Shown here: positions 1 to 6,977 of the stretch, piece by piece
Layout of the letters: every line of letters begins with the position of its first letter
How positions within the stretch are numbered: position 1 is the first letter of the stretch
Assembly (NCBI GenBank): GCA_002255045.1
Contig: NJEE01000026.1
Location: 1-34,553 of the forward strand
Length of the DNA: 34,553 nt
Direction of reading: 5' to 3'
Source: Candidatus Bathyarchaeota archaeon ex4484_205
Lineage (GTDB): Archaea; Thermoproteota; EX4484-205
Translations under genes and position numbers: made by a program
Notes under the pieces: model-generated
What the model saw: only the letters and a program-made list of their open reading frames with translations
Database searches by the model: none
Told to the model about the DNA's origin: nothing

Positions 1-1195
1 CAGTAATTATACTCTTTGTCACAAGTGCTGCGGGTTTGATGGGAATGTGTCTTAGACTACTACGTGAGAGTGTATAATGCATATCACGAATCAGCCTTCG
101 AAATGCAGCTCTAAATAAAGTTGCAAATATTGAGCCTGCCAGCCTTAAACGTTTATTTCCATAATGGTCTTTATCATCCTTCGTTCTCCATCCCAGCCTT
201 AATGTCAGAACCCGGTTTGCCATTTCACATAGATATCTTGCCTTTTCAATCCTCTTATCTGAGGTATTACCTAGATGTGGCAATAAAATTGCGTCAAGTA
301 AGTTGGCTGTCCGTGCCCTACGAGTCTGCTCTGGTTGTCCATGTGCAATCCTGTTACCAATAAAGAGTATGGCTTCATCCTCCGTGAATATCCCTTCGGC
401 ATCCTCAAAAGATGCCGAAAGAAGATCTTGGACCTCTGAGAAGGGTGAAACTTCATTGGCTATATCTACATCCTTTGTTAGTCCTAAAGCCTTAACCATT
501 ATTATGAAAGGTATTTCGGCAGCAACGCCTGGAAGATAGACCTTAAGCTCCTCATTACTACTCCTATACCTTACTTCTACACGGGTTCGATATCCTGCAG
601 TAGAGGAGAATACCTTAGCAACATACAGTTTGTAAGAACCCATATCTTTAATGTCTGTCAAAATTTTATTGGGAGCGAGGTCTTCCAAACCAACGACTAC
701 ACGTTCAGAACCATTTACGATAAGATATCCGCCGGGATCATAGGGATCTTCACCCAATTTTGCTAGCTCTTCTGTGGTTTTGCCATGAAGGACACAATAT
801 TTGGATTTAACCATTATCGGCAGGGACCCTATCTCTACTTCTTCTCTGATCTTTACCCCTCCACTCTTTATTTCATACATCTCCAGATATATGGGAGCAG
901 AATACGTTAGGTTTGAGATTCGACAAATACGTGGAGTTAGGTATATAAGGTTGTCTGAAACATCCCTTATCTGTGGTTGCCCCAGTCTCACCTTCCCAAA
1001 TTTTATCTGATATCTGCCGTCAGGCAGAAGCACAGAAATGCCTCCTACTTCATCTATTATTCTCTGTAAATCTTCTTCAACGAATTTTTCGAAGGAGTCT
1101 ATATGCTGACGGGCTAACCCTTTTTCCTGTATTAATGCCTCAAGAATGACTGCCCGTTCCTCCTGTGTTGGGAATTCCAAATTATCCCCTTTCAT
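1..1195 (-). CDS. rpoB: DNA-directed RNA polymerase subunit B, N-terminal part (cut by window edge)
   Basis: This is the second largest RNA polymerase subunit, which forms half of the catalytic cleft. Translating the minus strand from the ATG at 1195 gives 398 open codons that run off the left edge. Two family signatures are clear: DPYDPGGYLIVNGSERVVVG at about residue 140, typical of the archaeal/eukaryotic Rpb2 protrusion, and DDKDHYGNKRL at about residue 345 in the fork/lobe region. The start lies only 2 bases after the rpoH stop, so the two are co-transcribed, the usual archaeal order rpoH-rpoB. The C-terminal half, with the hybrid-binding and wall domains, is outside the window, so I cannot tell whether the gene is split into B'' and B' as in some euryarchaea. 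Confidence 0.96.
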   Translation of the reverse strand, partial: MKGDNLEFPTQEERAVILEALIQEKGLARQHIDSFEKFVEEDLQRIIDEVGGISVLLPDGRYQIKFGKVRLGQPQIRDVSDNLIYLTPRICRISNLTYSAPIYLEMYEIKSGGVKIREEVEIGSLPIMVKSKYCVLHGKTTEELAKLGEDPYDPGGYLIVNGSERVVVGLEDLAPNKILTDIKDMGSYKLYVAKVFSSTAGYRTRVEVRYRSSNEELKVYLPGVAAEIPFIIMVKALGLTKDVDIANEVSPFSEVQDLLSASFEDAEGIFTEDEAILFIGNRIAHGQPEQTRRARTANLLDAILLPHLGNTSDKRIEKARYLCEMANRVLTLRLGWRTKDDKDHYGNKRLRLAGSIFATLFRAAFRRLIRDMHYTLSRSSLRHIPIKPAALVTKSIIT

Positions 1196-1197
1196 TC

Positions 1198-1473
1198 TTA
1201 CTTTTCCTCCACAACATACCTGTAAAACACAGATTTTCCTGCAGTTGGACTTATTCTTTCAATTTTTATAATGTCCCCTGGTCTGGCACCTATCGCCTTC
1301 ACTACAGGGTCTGTGGAGAGAATTCGTGGAAGTTGATAAGGTTTTATACCGTATTTAGACAGAAGTTCCTCTCGTTCATCTTGGTCGACGATTTTATGTA
1401 CTGGAACTAAGACATGTTTCATCAAATCGAAAGAAGCATCCTTCTTCTTAGACATATTTTTATCTAACCTCAT
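1198..1473 (-). CDS. rpoH: DNA-directed RNA polymerase subunit H (Rpb5 C-terminal homologue)
   Basis: A small polymerase subunit equivalent to the C-terminal assembly domain of eukaryotic Rpb5. Its core reads HVLVPVHKIVDQDEREELL, then KYGIKPYQLPRI and DPVVKAIGARPGDIIKI, the standard RpoH pattern. The protein is 91 residues from the ATG at 1473. A second in-frame ATG at 1455 would give 85 residues, closer to the usual 75 to 85. AT-rich elements near 1494-1512 could be the promoter of the rpoH-rpoB operon, since they lie about 25 to 35 bases upstream. Confidence 0.95.
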   Translation of the reverse strand: MRLDKNMSKKKDASFDLMKHVLVPVHKIVDQDEREELLSKYGIKPYQLPRILSTDPVVKAIGARPGDIIKIERISPTAGKSVFYRYVVEEK

Positions 1474-1525
1474 AAATAGGCGTGATAGAGAGACTTATAA
1501 TCAGTATTTAAGTTTATCTCATCTC

Positions 1526-2578
1526 TTAGGACCACACTCCCTCAACTTTATAACCACAGTTTGGACATACCCCATTTTTTATGTTATTTTTAAAAACGGA
1601 AAATCCAAATCTCTCAACTAACTTATATTTGCAGCGTGGACAGTAGGTATTTTCATCTTCATGAGGCACGTTTCCTACATACACATATTTGAGACCGGTT
1701 TCATGACCTATCTCAGAAGCGTATCTTAATGAGGAAAGAGGAGTTGGATTTAAATGTGTAAGTTTATACATCGGGAAAAATCGAGATATATGCCAGGGGA
1801 TATAATCGCCAATTTCAACTAAGAAGGAGGCGATCCCCCTAAGAGTTTTTTCACCATCATTTAATGATGGAATAAGGAGGGTGGTAACTTCGATCCATAC
1901 TCCGAGTTCATGGAACAGCTTTATAGAGTCTAGAACAGGCTGTAGTTTCCCCCCACAGATTTTTCTATAAAAATCTTCAGTGTAACCTTTCAAGTCGATA
2001 TTTGCCGCATCAATATAGGGAGCCAAATCGCGAAAAGCACCCTCTGAGATATACCCATTGGTTATCATTAGATTCTTTAAACCCTTTTTCTTTGCCTCTT
2101 TTGCAGTATCTAACATAAACTCATAGAATATAGTGGGTTCTGTATAAGTGTAGGCAATAGATTTAGCACCATATCTTAACGCCATTTCTACAATTTCTTC
2201 TGGCTCACGATGAAAGCCCTGTATTGCCCCCTCACCTTTTGGAACCTGTGAGATTTCATAATTCTGACAGTTGAGACATCGAAAATTACATCCTACTGTG
2301 GCAATAGAATATGCAGTAGAACCAGGTAAAAAATGATAGAGAGGTTTCTTCTCTATAGGATCCAGGTGTTCTGCAATTACCACACCATAAACCAGAGAGA
2401 AAAGCCTACCCTCTCTATTTTCCCGCACACCACATATTCCTCTTTTTCCTGGAGGAATTATACATAGATGTGGACAAAGGAGGCACCTAACATAATTAGG
2501 CTTGTCTCGAATTTGAGTGTAGAACAAAGCTTCTTTCAAAGACTGCCTCCCTAACTTTATTTTCTTAATTGTAACCAT
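1526..2578 (-). CDS. amrS: AmmeMemoRadiSam-type radical SAM enzyme (AmrS family)
   Basis: A 350-residue radical SAM protein of the AmrS / pyruvate-formate-lyase-activating-like family. The cluster motif CNFRCLNC (Cys97, Cys101, Cys104) is present, preceded by the family's N-terminal cysteine set (Cys32, Cys35, Cys39, Cys49) and EKKPLYHFLPG. The C-terminus carries a CPRC/CPNC zinc-ribbon-like pair. The natural substrate of the family is not settled; in many genomes it sits with AmmeMemoRadiSam A and B partners, which are not in this window. The ATG at 2578 lies only 12 bases after the 3' end of tRNA-Arg on the same strand, so the two may share a transcript. Family assignment is strong, function unknown. 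Confidence 0.9.
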   Translation of the reverse strand: MVTIKKIKLGRQSLKEALFYTQIRDKPNYVRCLLCPHLCIIPPGKRGICGVRENREGRLFSLVYGVVIAEHLDPIEKKPLYHFLPGSTAYSIATVGCNFRCLNCQNYEISQVPKGEGAIQGFHREPEEIVEMALRYGAKSIAYTYTEPTIFYEFMLDTAKEAKKKGLKNLMITNGYISEGAFRDLAPYIDAANIDLKGYTEDFYRKICGGKLQPVLDSIKLFHELGVWIEVTTLLIPSLNDGEKTLRGIASFLVEIGDYIPWHISRFFPMYKLTHLNPTPLSSLRYASEIGHETGLKYVYVGNVPHEDENTYCPRCKYKLVERFGFSVFKNNIKNGVCPNCGYKVEGVWS

Positions 2579-2590
2579 TTATAATTTATG

Positions 2591-2701
2591 TGGGCCCGGT
2601 GGGATTCGAACCCACGACCCCCGGCTTACCTCCAGAGACCGAAGGCTTACACCCTGGTCGGTGCCCTATCCACTTCCCTCAGAGATCTGGGCGACGGGCC
2701 C
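2591..2701 (-). tRNA. tRNA-Arg with three putative 12-nt introns (anticodon TCG after removal)
   Basis: Read on the minus strand, the acceptor stem GGGCCCG/CGGGCCC, discriminator A and T-arm GTGGG TTCGAAT CCCAC are perfect. The gene is 111 bases, 36 more than a mature tRNA. Removing 12 bases from the D-loop (TCTCTGAGGGAA), 12 from the anticodon stem between positions 29 and 30 (ACCAGGGTGTAA) and 12 at the canonical 37/38 site (TCTCTGGAGGTA) gives a 75-base cloverleaf with stem CCGGC/GCCGG and loop CTTCGGA, an Arg(TCG) tRNA. Without the second removal the anticodon stem has an A-C mismatch. An alternative junction in the loop would leave TCT, also arginine. Intron boundaries can shift by a base or two. 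Confidence 0.85.
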
Positions 2702-2771
2702 ATAAGATACACCAAGATAACTACTAATAATAATTTCACTCATTTAACATCTTCACATCAGTAGGATATGG

Positions 2772-2860
2772 CGCCCCGGCCGGGATTTGAACCCGGGTTT
2801 CGCCCTCCATAGGTCTGGCGGGTGACAGCCGCCAATGATAGGCCGCTACACTACCGGGGC
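2772..2860 (-). tRNA. tRNA-Asp (GTC) with a putative 15-nt intron in the variable loop
   Basis: The minus strand gives acceptor GCCCCGG/CCGGGGC, anticodon stem GGCGG/CCGCC around loop CTGTCAC (anticodon GTC), T-arm CCGGG TTCAAAT CCCGG and discriminator G, as expected for Asp. Between the anticodon stem and T-stem there are 20 bases instead of five. Removing about 15 (starting near ACCTATGG) restores a normal variable loop. Variable-loop introns near position 45/46 are known in Thermoproteales. A true long variable arm is unlikely because tRNA-Asp is class I and the insert forms no variable-arm stem that I can see. Confidence 0.88.
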
Positions 2861-2910
2861 TAAACTCATTTAGCACAATTCGACAATATAAATTTTGGTG
2901 GAGAAGGTTC

Positions 2911-2920
2911 TTAAAAATTT
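2911..2920 (+). promoter_or_regulatory. TATA box of the tRNA-Tyr/tRNA-Lys unit
   Basis: TTAAAAATTT lies 32 to 41 bases upstream of the first base of tRNA-Tyr, the spacing expected for an archaeal TATA box with a short 5' leader. tRNA-Lys starts only 9 bases after tRNA-Tyr ends, so the two are probably one transcript. Confidence 0.55.
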
Positions 2921-2951
2921 ATTAAACGGATGAATATAACTAATTTTTGGT

Positions 2952-3105
2952 CCCGCGGTAGCTCAGCCTGGTAGAGCTTCCGAGTCAACCTTGGAGGGTT
3001 GGCGGAGACGCTGTAGAAGTACACCACAGAGGGGTGTACTTTAGACAGCCTACCAGGCAACACATAGAAACCGGAGTGTCGCTGGTTCAAATCCGGCCCG
3101 CGGGA
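2952..3105 (+). tRNA. tRNA-Tyr (GTA) with two putative introns (27 and 53 nt)
   Basis: Acceptor stem CCCGCGG/CCGCGGG gives the C1-G72 pair that marks archaeal tRNA-Tyr, with discriminator A at 3105. The next three bases are CCA (3106-3108), either encoded or by chance. D-arm GCTC/GAGC and T-arm GCTGG TTCAAAT CCGGC are intact. The gene is 154 bases. Removing 27 bases inside the 5' anticodon stem (after TTCCG, between positions 30 and 31) and 53 bases near 37/38 leaves stem TCCGG/CCGGA and loop CTGTAGA, a 74-base tRNA. The larger intron holds a strong nine-pair hairpin, AAGTACACC with GGTGTACTT. It could itself be two adjacent introns, since its 3' half holds a separate small stem (GCCT/AGGC). 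Confidence 0.85.
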
Positions 3106-3114
3106 CCAATGAAT

Positions 3115-3229
3115 GGGCCCGTAGCTCAGCCAGGAAGAGCGCCGGTGTTTACGGCGAGGCTTTTAGGCGGGAGGCAACCCGGTGCATGTGTGCGGGGAGG
3201 TGTCCGGGGTTCGAATCCCCGCGGGCCCG
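3115..3229 (+). tRNA. tRNA-Lys (TTT) with three putative introns
   Basis: Acceptor GGGCCCG/CGGGCCC, discriminator G (usual for archaeal Lys), D-arm GCTC/GAGC and T-arm CGGGG TTCGAAT CCCCG are perfect. The gene is 115 bases, 41 more than a mature tRNA. Removing about 13 bases in the 5' anticodon stem (around TGTTTACGGCGA), about 11 at 37/38 (GGCGGGAGGCA) and about 17 in the variable loop leaves stem CCGGG/CCCGG, loop CTTTTAA and a five-base variable loop, 74 bases in all. Exact junctions are uncertain by a base or two. It follows tRNA-Tyr by 9 bases. Confidence 0.83.
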
Positions 3230-3230
3230 C

Positions 3231-3247
3231 ATTTATTCTTCTCTCTT
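3231..3247 (+). terminator. Pyrimidine/T-rich tract after tRNA-Lys
   Basis: A T- and C-rich run (TTTATTCTTCTCTCTT) starts two bases after the tRNA-Lys discriminator. Archaeal RNA polymerase terminates on such T-rich stretches without a hairpin. It also lies just past the convergent DUF35 stop. Confidence 0.35.
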
Positions 3248-3265
3248 GGGTATCAGGTATTGTTA

Positions 3266-3658
3266 TTATAAGGGGGGACGAAAAGCGATACCATACTGTA
3301 TTATGCCATCCTTTCCATTCACTCTATATCTTCGGACTGTAGGCTCTAGGGACATACCAATCCTAAGTTCTTCTGGTTCTACATCGACAATTCTCGCTAT
3401 GACCCGTATCTTCCCATCTACTTCAACAAGACCCATTATATAAGGGGAGAGCGACTCAAAGTCCGCTGGAGGGCTGCGGATCACTGTGAAGGTGAGAAGC
3501 TTTCCTTCTCCATTGATGCCCACGCTCTCTAAGTCCTTATTTCGGCAGCGGGGACAGATCTCTCTAGGTGGATAATAGTACTTACTGCAATTCTCACAGT
3601 AGGAGGCAACTAACCTGTGGAGATAGGGTATCATGCGCCAATATCGTGGTACAGACAT
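3266..3658 (-). CDS. DUF35 zinc-ribbon/OB-fold protein, partner of thiolase and HMG-CoA synthase
   Basis: A 130-residue protein with an N-terminal rubredoxin-like zinc ribbon (CENCSKYYYPPREICPRC, with CxxC twice) followed by an OB fold (GKLLTFTVIRSPPADF and onward), the DUF35 architecture. In Methanothermococcus the DUF35 protein scaffolds a channelling complex of acetoacetyl-CoA thiolase and HMG-CoA synthase, and here the three genes form one operon in the order HMGS, thiolase, DUF35. The ATG at 3658 is preferred over the TTG at 3661, which would follow the thiolase stop directly, because GGAGGTG in the thiolase 3' end sits at good distance from it. Confidence 0.92.
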   Translation of the reverse strand: MSVPRYWRMIPYLHRLVASYCENCSKYYYPPREICPRCRNKDLESVGINGEGKLLTFTVIRSPPADFESLSPYIMGLVEVDGKIRVIARIVDVEPEELRIGMSLEPTVRRYRVNGKDGIIQYGIAFRPPL

Positions 3659-3661
3659 CAA

Positions 3662-4795
3662 TCAACACCTCCCTTCAAGTATATGTATAGTTACGGTGCC
3701 TCCTATTCCTCCTACATTCTGTGCAAGCCCATAAATAGCATTATCTATCTGGTTCGCCCCCGCATCTCCTCTTAATTGCTTCACTAAATCGACGACCTGA
3801 TAAATACCTGTTGCCCCTACAGGATGACCCCTAGCTTTTAGACCACCCAAGGTGTTTATTGGTAGCTCACCGTTCAAATTGAAATAACCAGCCTCAATAA
3901 GTTCTGCTGCTTCTCCTCTTTTAGCAAACCCCATGTCTTCCAGAGAGATAACGCCCATTATGGTAAATGCATCATGGACTTCTACGATGTGAATATCTTT
4001 AGGAGAAAGATTTGCCTGTTTATATGCCTGCATGACTGCCCTTTGGGTGGCACTAAAAGATAGGAGGTCAGTGCGCTCGTGAAGACTCAAATAATCGGAG
4101 GACATGGTTGATGCAATTACTTTAATATCACCCTTTTCTCTCGAGAGAACAACTGCTGCAGCACCATCAGAGATAGCTGCACATTCAAGAAGATGTATAG
4201 GGTCAGCAATTAGGGGAGAGGACATTACATTCTCTACGGTGAGCTTGAGATGGTATTGTGCATAAGGGTTGTTGAGGGCATGTGCATGGGAGAGGACAGC
4301 TAATTCAGCAATTTTTTCAGGAGGTACCTGGAAATGATGCATATAAAGTCGATGTAGTAATGCATTCAACCCTACAAAGGTCATGCCAAGATCTGCTGAA
4401 AATACTCGGTCATCTGCGGAAGCAAGAGAGGAAGATACTTGAGAGGTAGGCATATCACTGAGTTTTTCAACACCAATACATAGCACATTATTATATTCAC
4501 CTGAGAGTACAGCCTTACATGCTTCATGGAGAGCTGCGCCGCCAGATGCACATGCAGCCTCTACATGCACGGCAGGAACTCCAGATAAACCCATATAGTC
4601 AGCGATCAATGCCCCTATATGTGACTGTGCCTGAAGATAGGGGGCACACATGTTCCCAACATATATGGCATCTACAGTAGATAGGGAGGCATCTTCCAGT
4701 GCATTTATGCCAGCCTCGGCCCCCAGAGACCTCAGGGAGCGATTCCAGTGCTCGCCTACTTTTAGAGCGGAGATACCGCGAATGAATACAGACAT
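3662..4795 (-). CDS. Acetyl-CoA C-acetyltransferase (archaeal SCP2-type thiolase)
   Basis: Condenses two acetyl-CoA to acetoacetyl-CoA, the first step of the mevalonate route. The 377-residue protein carries the thiolase nucleophile in EAACASGG (Cys82), the substrate-binding VEVHDAF motif, and the C-terminal NTLGGLKARGHPVGATG block with the catalytic His. It belongs to the archaeal COG0183 branch that lacks a second classical active cysteine. Its ATG is preceded by GGAGGTGATTGG, a strong ribosome binding site, and it starts 14 bases after the HMGS stop. Unfavourable thiolase chemistry is thought to be helped by direct channelling to HMGS in the DUF35 complex. Confidence 0.93.
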   Translation of the reverse strand: MSVFIRGISALKVGEHWNRSLRSLGAEAGINALEDASLSTVDAIYVGNMCAPYLQAQSHIGALIADYMGLSGVPAVHVEAACASGGAALHEACKAVLSGEYNNVLCIGVEKLSDMPTSQVSSSLASADDRVFSADLGMTFVGLNALLHRLYMHHFQVPPEKIAELAVLSHAHALNNPYAQYHLKLTVENVMSSPLIADPIHLLECAAISDGAAAVVLSREKGDIKVIASTMSSDYLSLHERTDLLSFSATQRAVMQAYKQANLSPKDIHIVEVHDAFTIMGVISLEDMGFAKRGEAAELIEAGYFNLNGELPINTLGGLKARGHPVGATGIYQVVDLVKQLRGDAGANQIDNAIYGLAQNVGGIGGTVTIHILEGRC

Positions 4796-4809
4796 CCAAT
4801 CACCTCCCT

Positions 4810-5856
4810 CTACATGGATATTTTATCACGATACTTTGCGTAAAGTGAGTAGGTAATATACTTCTTTCGCTGTATTAATTGCTGTACAGTTGGAGCTAAA
4901 TTTCTCTTCGATTCAATGGAGTCTAAAACAGAGATTATGAATGAGTCGCTTCCTGCACCGGAGCCAAAGGATGAGACAAGGATTCTGCTTTCGGGTTCTG
5001 CTATATCTAAAACTGCAGCTAAACCTAGTGGAACAGCACCTGCATAGGTGTTACCAATAATAGGGGAGAGAAGCCCTGGTTCTATTTTCTCTCGAGGGAT
5101 GCCGAGTTTCTTTGCCACTCTTAAGGGAAACTTCGTATTTGGCTGGTGGAAAACACAATAATCAAAGTCATTCAGTGAGTAACCAGATTCCTCCAGAATA
5201 CCTTTTACAGAGGAGATAATGTGATGGAAATAGGCTGGCTCTCCAGTAAACCTACCTGTATGTCGAGGATATTTTTCTCCCTGCCGTCTCCAGAAGTCTG
5301 GAGTATCAGAGACATAAGAATATGAATATTCGATTCTTGCTATCATATCACTACGGTTGAAGGATGAAAAGATATATGCAGCACCTCCAGAAGCTGCGGT
5401 ATATTCTAAGTTGTCGTTAGGCCGTCCTTGTGCAGTATCGGCACCTATGGCTAACGCATAGTTAACCATCCCTGAAGATACGAGCCCAATAGAAGATTGA
5501 AAAGCCTCAGTACCAGCTTTACATGCAAATTCATAATCGGCAGAGAGTATTTTGCTTGATGAATTAATTATGCTTGCGATCACAGTGCTTGAGGGTTTTA
5601 CAGCGTAGGGTTTCGACTCAGTTCCTATCAGAATAGCACCGAGTTCTGAGGGAGAGATCCCAGCTCTTCTTAATGCATACTTTGCAGCTTCCGCTGATAT
5701 GGTTATTACATCTTCATCTATACCAGCTACAGCCTTCTCTATTATAGGGAAAGAGCTGGACTTACCCCATACTTTGCCTATTTCTTCCGCCCTTATCCTA
5801 TAGAGCGGGATATAGGCACCATAACCCAATATGCCAACATTATTTTTTGGCTTCAA
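4810..5856 (-). CDS. Hydroxymethylglutaryl-CoA synthase
   Basis: Makes HMG-CoA from acetoacetyl-CoA and acetyl-CoA for isoprenoid lipid synthesis. The 348-residue protein has the archaeal HMGS nucleophile in YEFACKAGT (Cys112), the catalytic Glu80 in GTES, and the His237 motif FHQPN. The C-terminus has the GSGAGSDSF block. The start is TTG at 5856; no upstream ATG fits, and no clear ribosome binding site is seen. A TATA-like element 32 to 42 bases upstream suggests a very short leader. First gene of the HMGS-thiolase-DUF35 operon. Confidence 0.94.
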   Translation of the reverse strand: MKPKNNVGILGYGAYIPLYRIRAEEIGKVWGKSSSFPIIEKAVAGIDEDVITISAEAAKYALRRAGISPSELGAILIGTESKPYAVKPSSTVIASIINSSSKILSADYEFACKAGTEAFQSSIGLVSSGMVNYALAIGADTAQGRPNDNLEYTAASGGAAYIFSSFNRSDMIARIEYSYSYVSDTPDFWRRQGEKYPRHTGRFTGEPAYFHHIISSVKGILEESGYSLNDFDYCVFHQPNTKFPLRVAKKLGIPREKIEPGLLSPIIGNTYAGAVPLGLAAVLDIAEPESRILVSSFGSGAGSDSFIISVLDSIESKRNLAPTVQQLIQRKKYITYSLYAKYRDKISM

Positions 5857-5887
5857 TACTCGTCGAGTCTTAGGTAGACATATCCCA

Positions 5888-5898
5888 GTTAAAATATC
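5888..5898 (-). promoter_or_regulatory. TATA box of the HMGS operon
   Basis: GATATTTTAAC on the minus strand sits 32 to 42 bases upstream of the TTG start of HMGS and just downstream of the tRNA-Cys gene on the same strand, so the operon can have its own promoter. Confidence 0.45.
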
Positions 5899-5917
5899 TT
5901 TATCAGAAATTTGATGG

Positions 5918-5991
5918 AGCTGGGGGTGGGATTTGAACCCACATAGAGCGGGTCTGCAGCCCGCCGCCTAGCCTGTCTCGGCCACCCCAGC
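5918..5991 (-). tRNA. tRNA-Cys (GCA), intronless
   Basis: The minus strand folds into GCTGGGG/CCCCAGC acceptor stem, D-stem GCC/GGC, anticodon stem GCGGG/CCCGC with loop CTGCAGA (anticodon GCA), T-arm GTGGG TTCAAAT CCCAC and discriminator T, as expected for tRNA-Cys. It is 74 bases with no intron, the only uninterrupted tRNA of the five in the window. Confidence 0.95.
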
Positions 5992-6024
5992 AGCTCCTCA
6001 TAAAACAAAATAAGGCGGAATAGG

Positions 6025-6034
6025 GCTATTTAAA
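6025..6034 (+). promoter_or_regulatory. TATA box of the thioredoxin reductase-like gene
   Basis: GCTATTTAAA is centred about 30 bases upstream of the ATG at 6060, so the transcript would be nearly leaderless. Confidence 0.45.
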
Positions 6035-6059
6035 GAATAAAGTGGGAGCAGGATGAGAG

Positions 6060-6977
6060 ATGGATGAGGAAAAGAAGGAAGTCGTAATAATTGGGGCGGG
6101 ACCAGCTGGTTTAACTGCGGGAATCTACCTAGCACAAAACAAGATAGATATTACAATCTTAGAGAGAGGACTTCCTGGTGGAAGGATGGGAGAAGCGGTA
6201 GAGATAGATAACTATCCTGGTTTTCCTGAAGGGGTAACTGGAAAAGAGCTTACGGAGAGAATGGTTTCACAACTTGAGAGATTTGGAGTAAAAATAAGAT
6301 TTCCGGAGGAAGTCCTTAAGTTTTCATTCACAGAGTCTGGGAAAGAGGTATTCACGCGAAAGGCTAGATATTTGGCGAAAGCAGTCATAATAGCTACAGG
6401 GGGAGAAAGTATGAAGCTGAATATTGCAGGAGAGGAGAGACTCCTTGGGAGAGGAGTATCTTATTGTGCTGTATGTGATGGTTTTTTCTTCCGTGAGAAA
6501 ACTGTTTGCGTAATAGGGAGAGGAGAGGAAGCAGGGCAGGACGCACTCTACCTCTCTAACTTAGCGGATGAGGTATATTTACTAATGTATGGAAAAGAGG
6601 AAATGAGTGGAAGTACATTTGATAAGTTGAAGGATAGAGAGAACATACATATGTTAGAGGGAACTCCGCTTGAGATATTAGGAAAGGAAAAAGTTGAAGG
6701 AGTGAAGATAGAGAGAGATTGGAAGACCAAGGTTTTACGAGTGGATGGTGTATTTATAGGATTAGGTATGACACCATCCACTCGTATTGCGAAAGAGGCC
6801 GGCATAAAAGTAAATGAGAGGAGAGAGATAATTGTGGATAAGAGACAGATGACAAATATAGAAGGAGTGTTTGCAGCAGGGGATTGTACGGGAGGATTTA
6901 AACAGATAGTTATAGCTGCTGGAGAGGGGGCGACTGCGGCTTTATATGCTATAAGATATCTACGAAGACGACTCTGA
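6060..6977 (+). CDS. Thioredoxin reductase-like flavoprotein with an atypical NAD(P)H site
   Basis: A 305-residue FAD/disulfide oxidoreductase of the low-molecular-weight thioredoxin reductase family. The FAD-binding GAGPAG (residues 12-17), the redox pair CAVC (Cys136, Cys139) and the C-terminal GVFAAGDC block are all intact. The pyridine nucleotide domain is odd: the usual GGGxSA is GRGEEA (153-158), and the HRRxxxR motif that grips the NADPH 2'-phosphate is replaced by LLMYGKEEM (about 174-182). NADH, reduced F420 (as in the methanogen deazaflavin-dependent reductase) or another donor is therefore possible. The 3' end overlaps the convergent downstream gene by 18 bases. Confidence 0.85.
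   Translation: MDEEKKEVVIIGAGPAGLTAGIYLAQNKIDITILERGLPGGRMGEAVEIDNYPGFPEGVTGKELTERMVSQLERFGVKIRFPEEVLKFSFTESGKEVFTRKARYLAKAVIIATGGESMKLNIAGEERLLGRGVSYCAVCDGFFFREKTVCVIGRGEEAGQDALYLSNLADEVYLLMYGKEEMSGSTFDKLKDRENIHMLEGTPLEILGKEKVEGVKIERDWKTKVLRVDGVFIGLGMTPSTRIAKEAGIKVNERREIIVDKRQMTNIEGVFAAGDCTGGFKQIVIAAGEGATAALYAIRYLRRRL

Noticed and set aside
3106-3108. CCA tail encoded in the tRNA-Tyr gene
   Set aside because: The three bases are present, but the other tRNAs in the window lack a full encoded CCA, so chance is as likely.
3115-3229. Reading this tRNA as Val(TAC) from the TTTACGG stretch
   Set aside because: The discriminator is G and the stem CCGGG/CCCGG with loop CTTTTAA fits Lys(TTT); the Val reading gives no consistent anticodon stem.
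3034-3342. Plus-strand open frame of 102 codons across the tRNA-Tyr/tRNA-Lys region
   Set aside because: It runs through two tRNA genes that fold with conserved arms and has no recognisable protein content.
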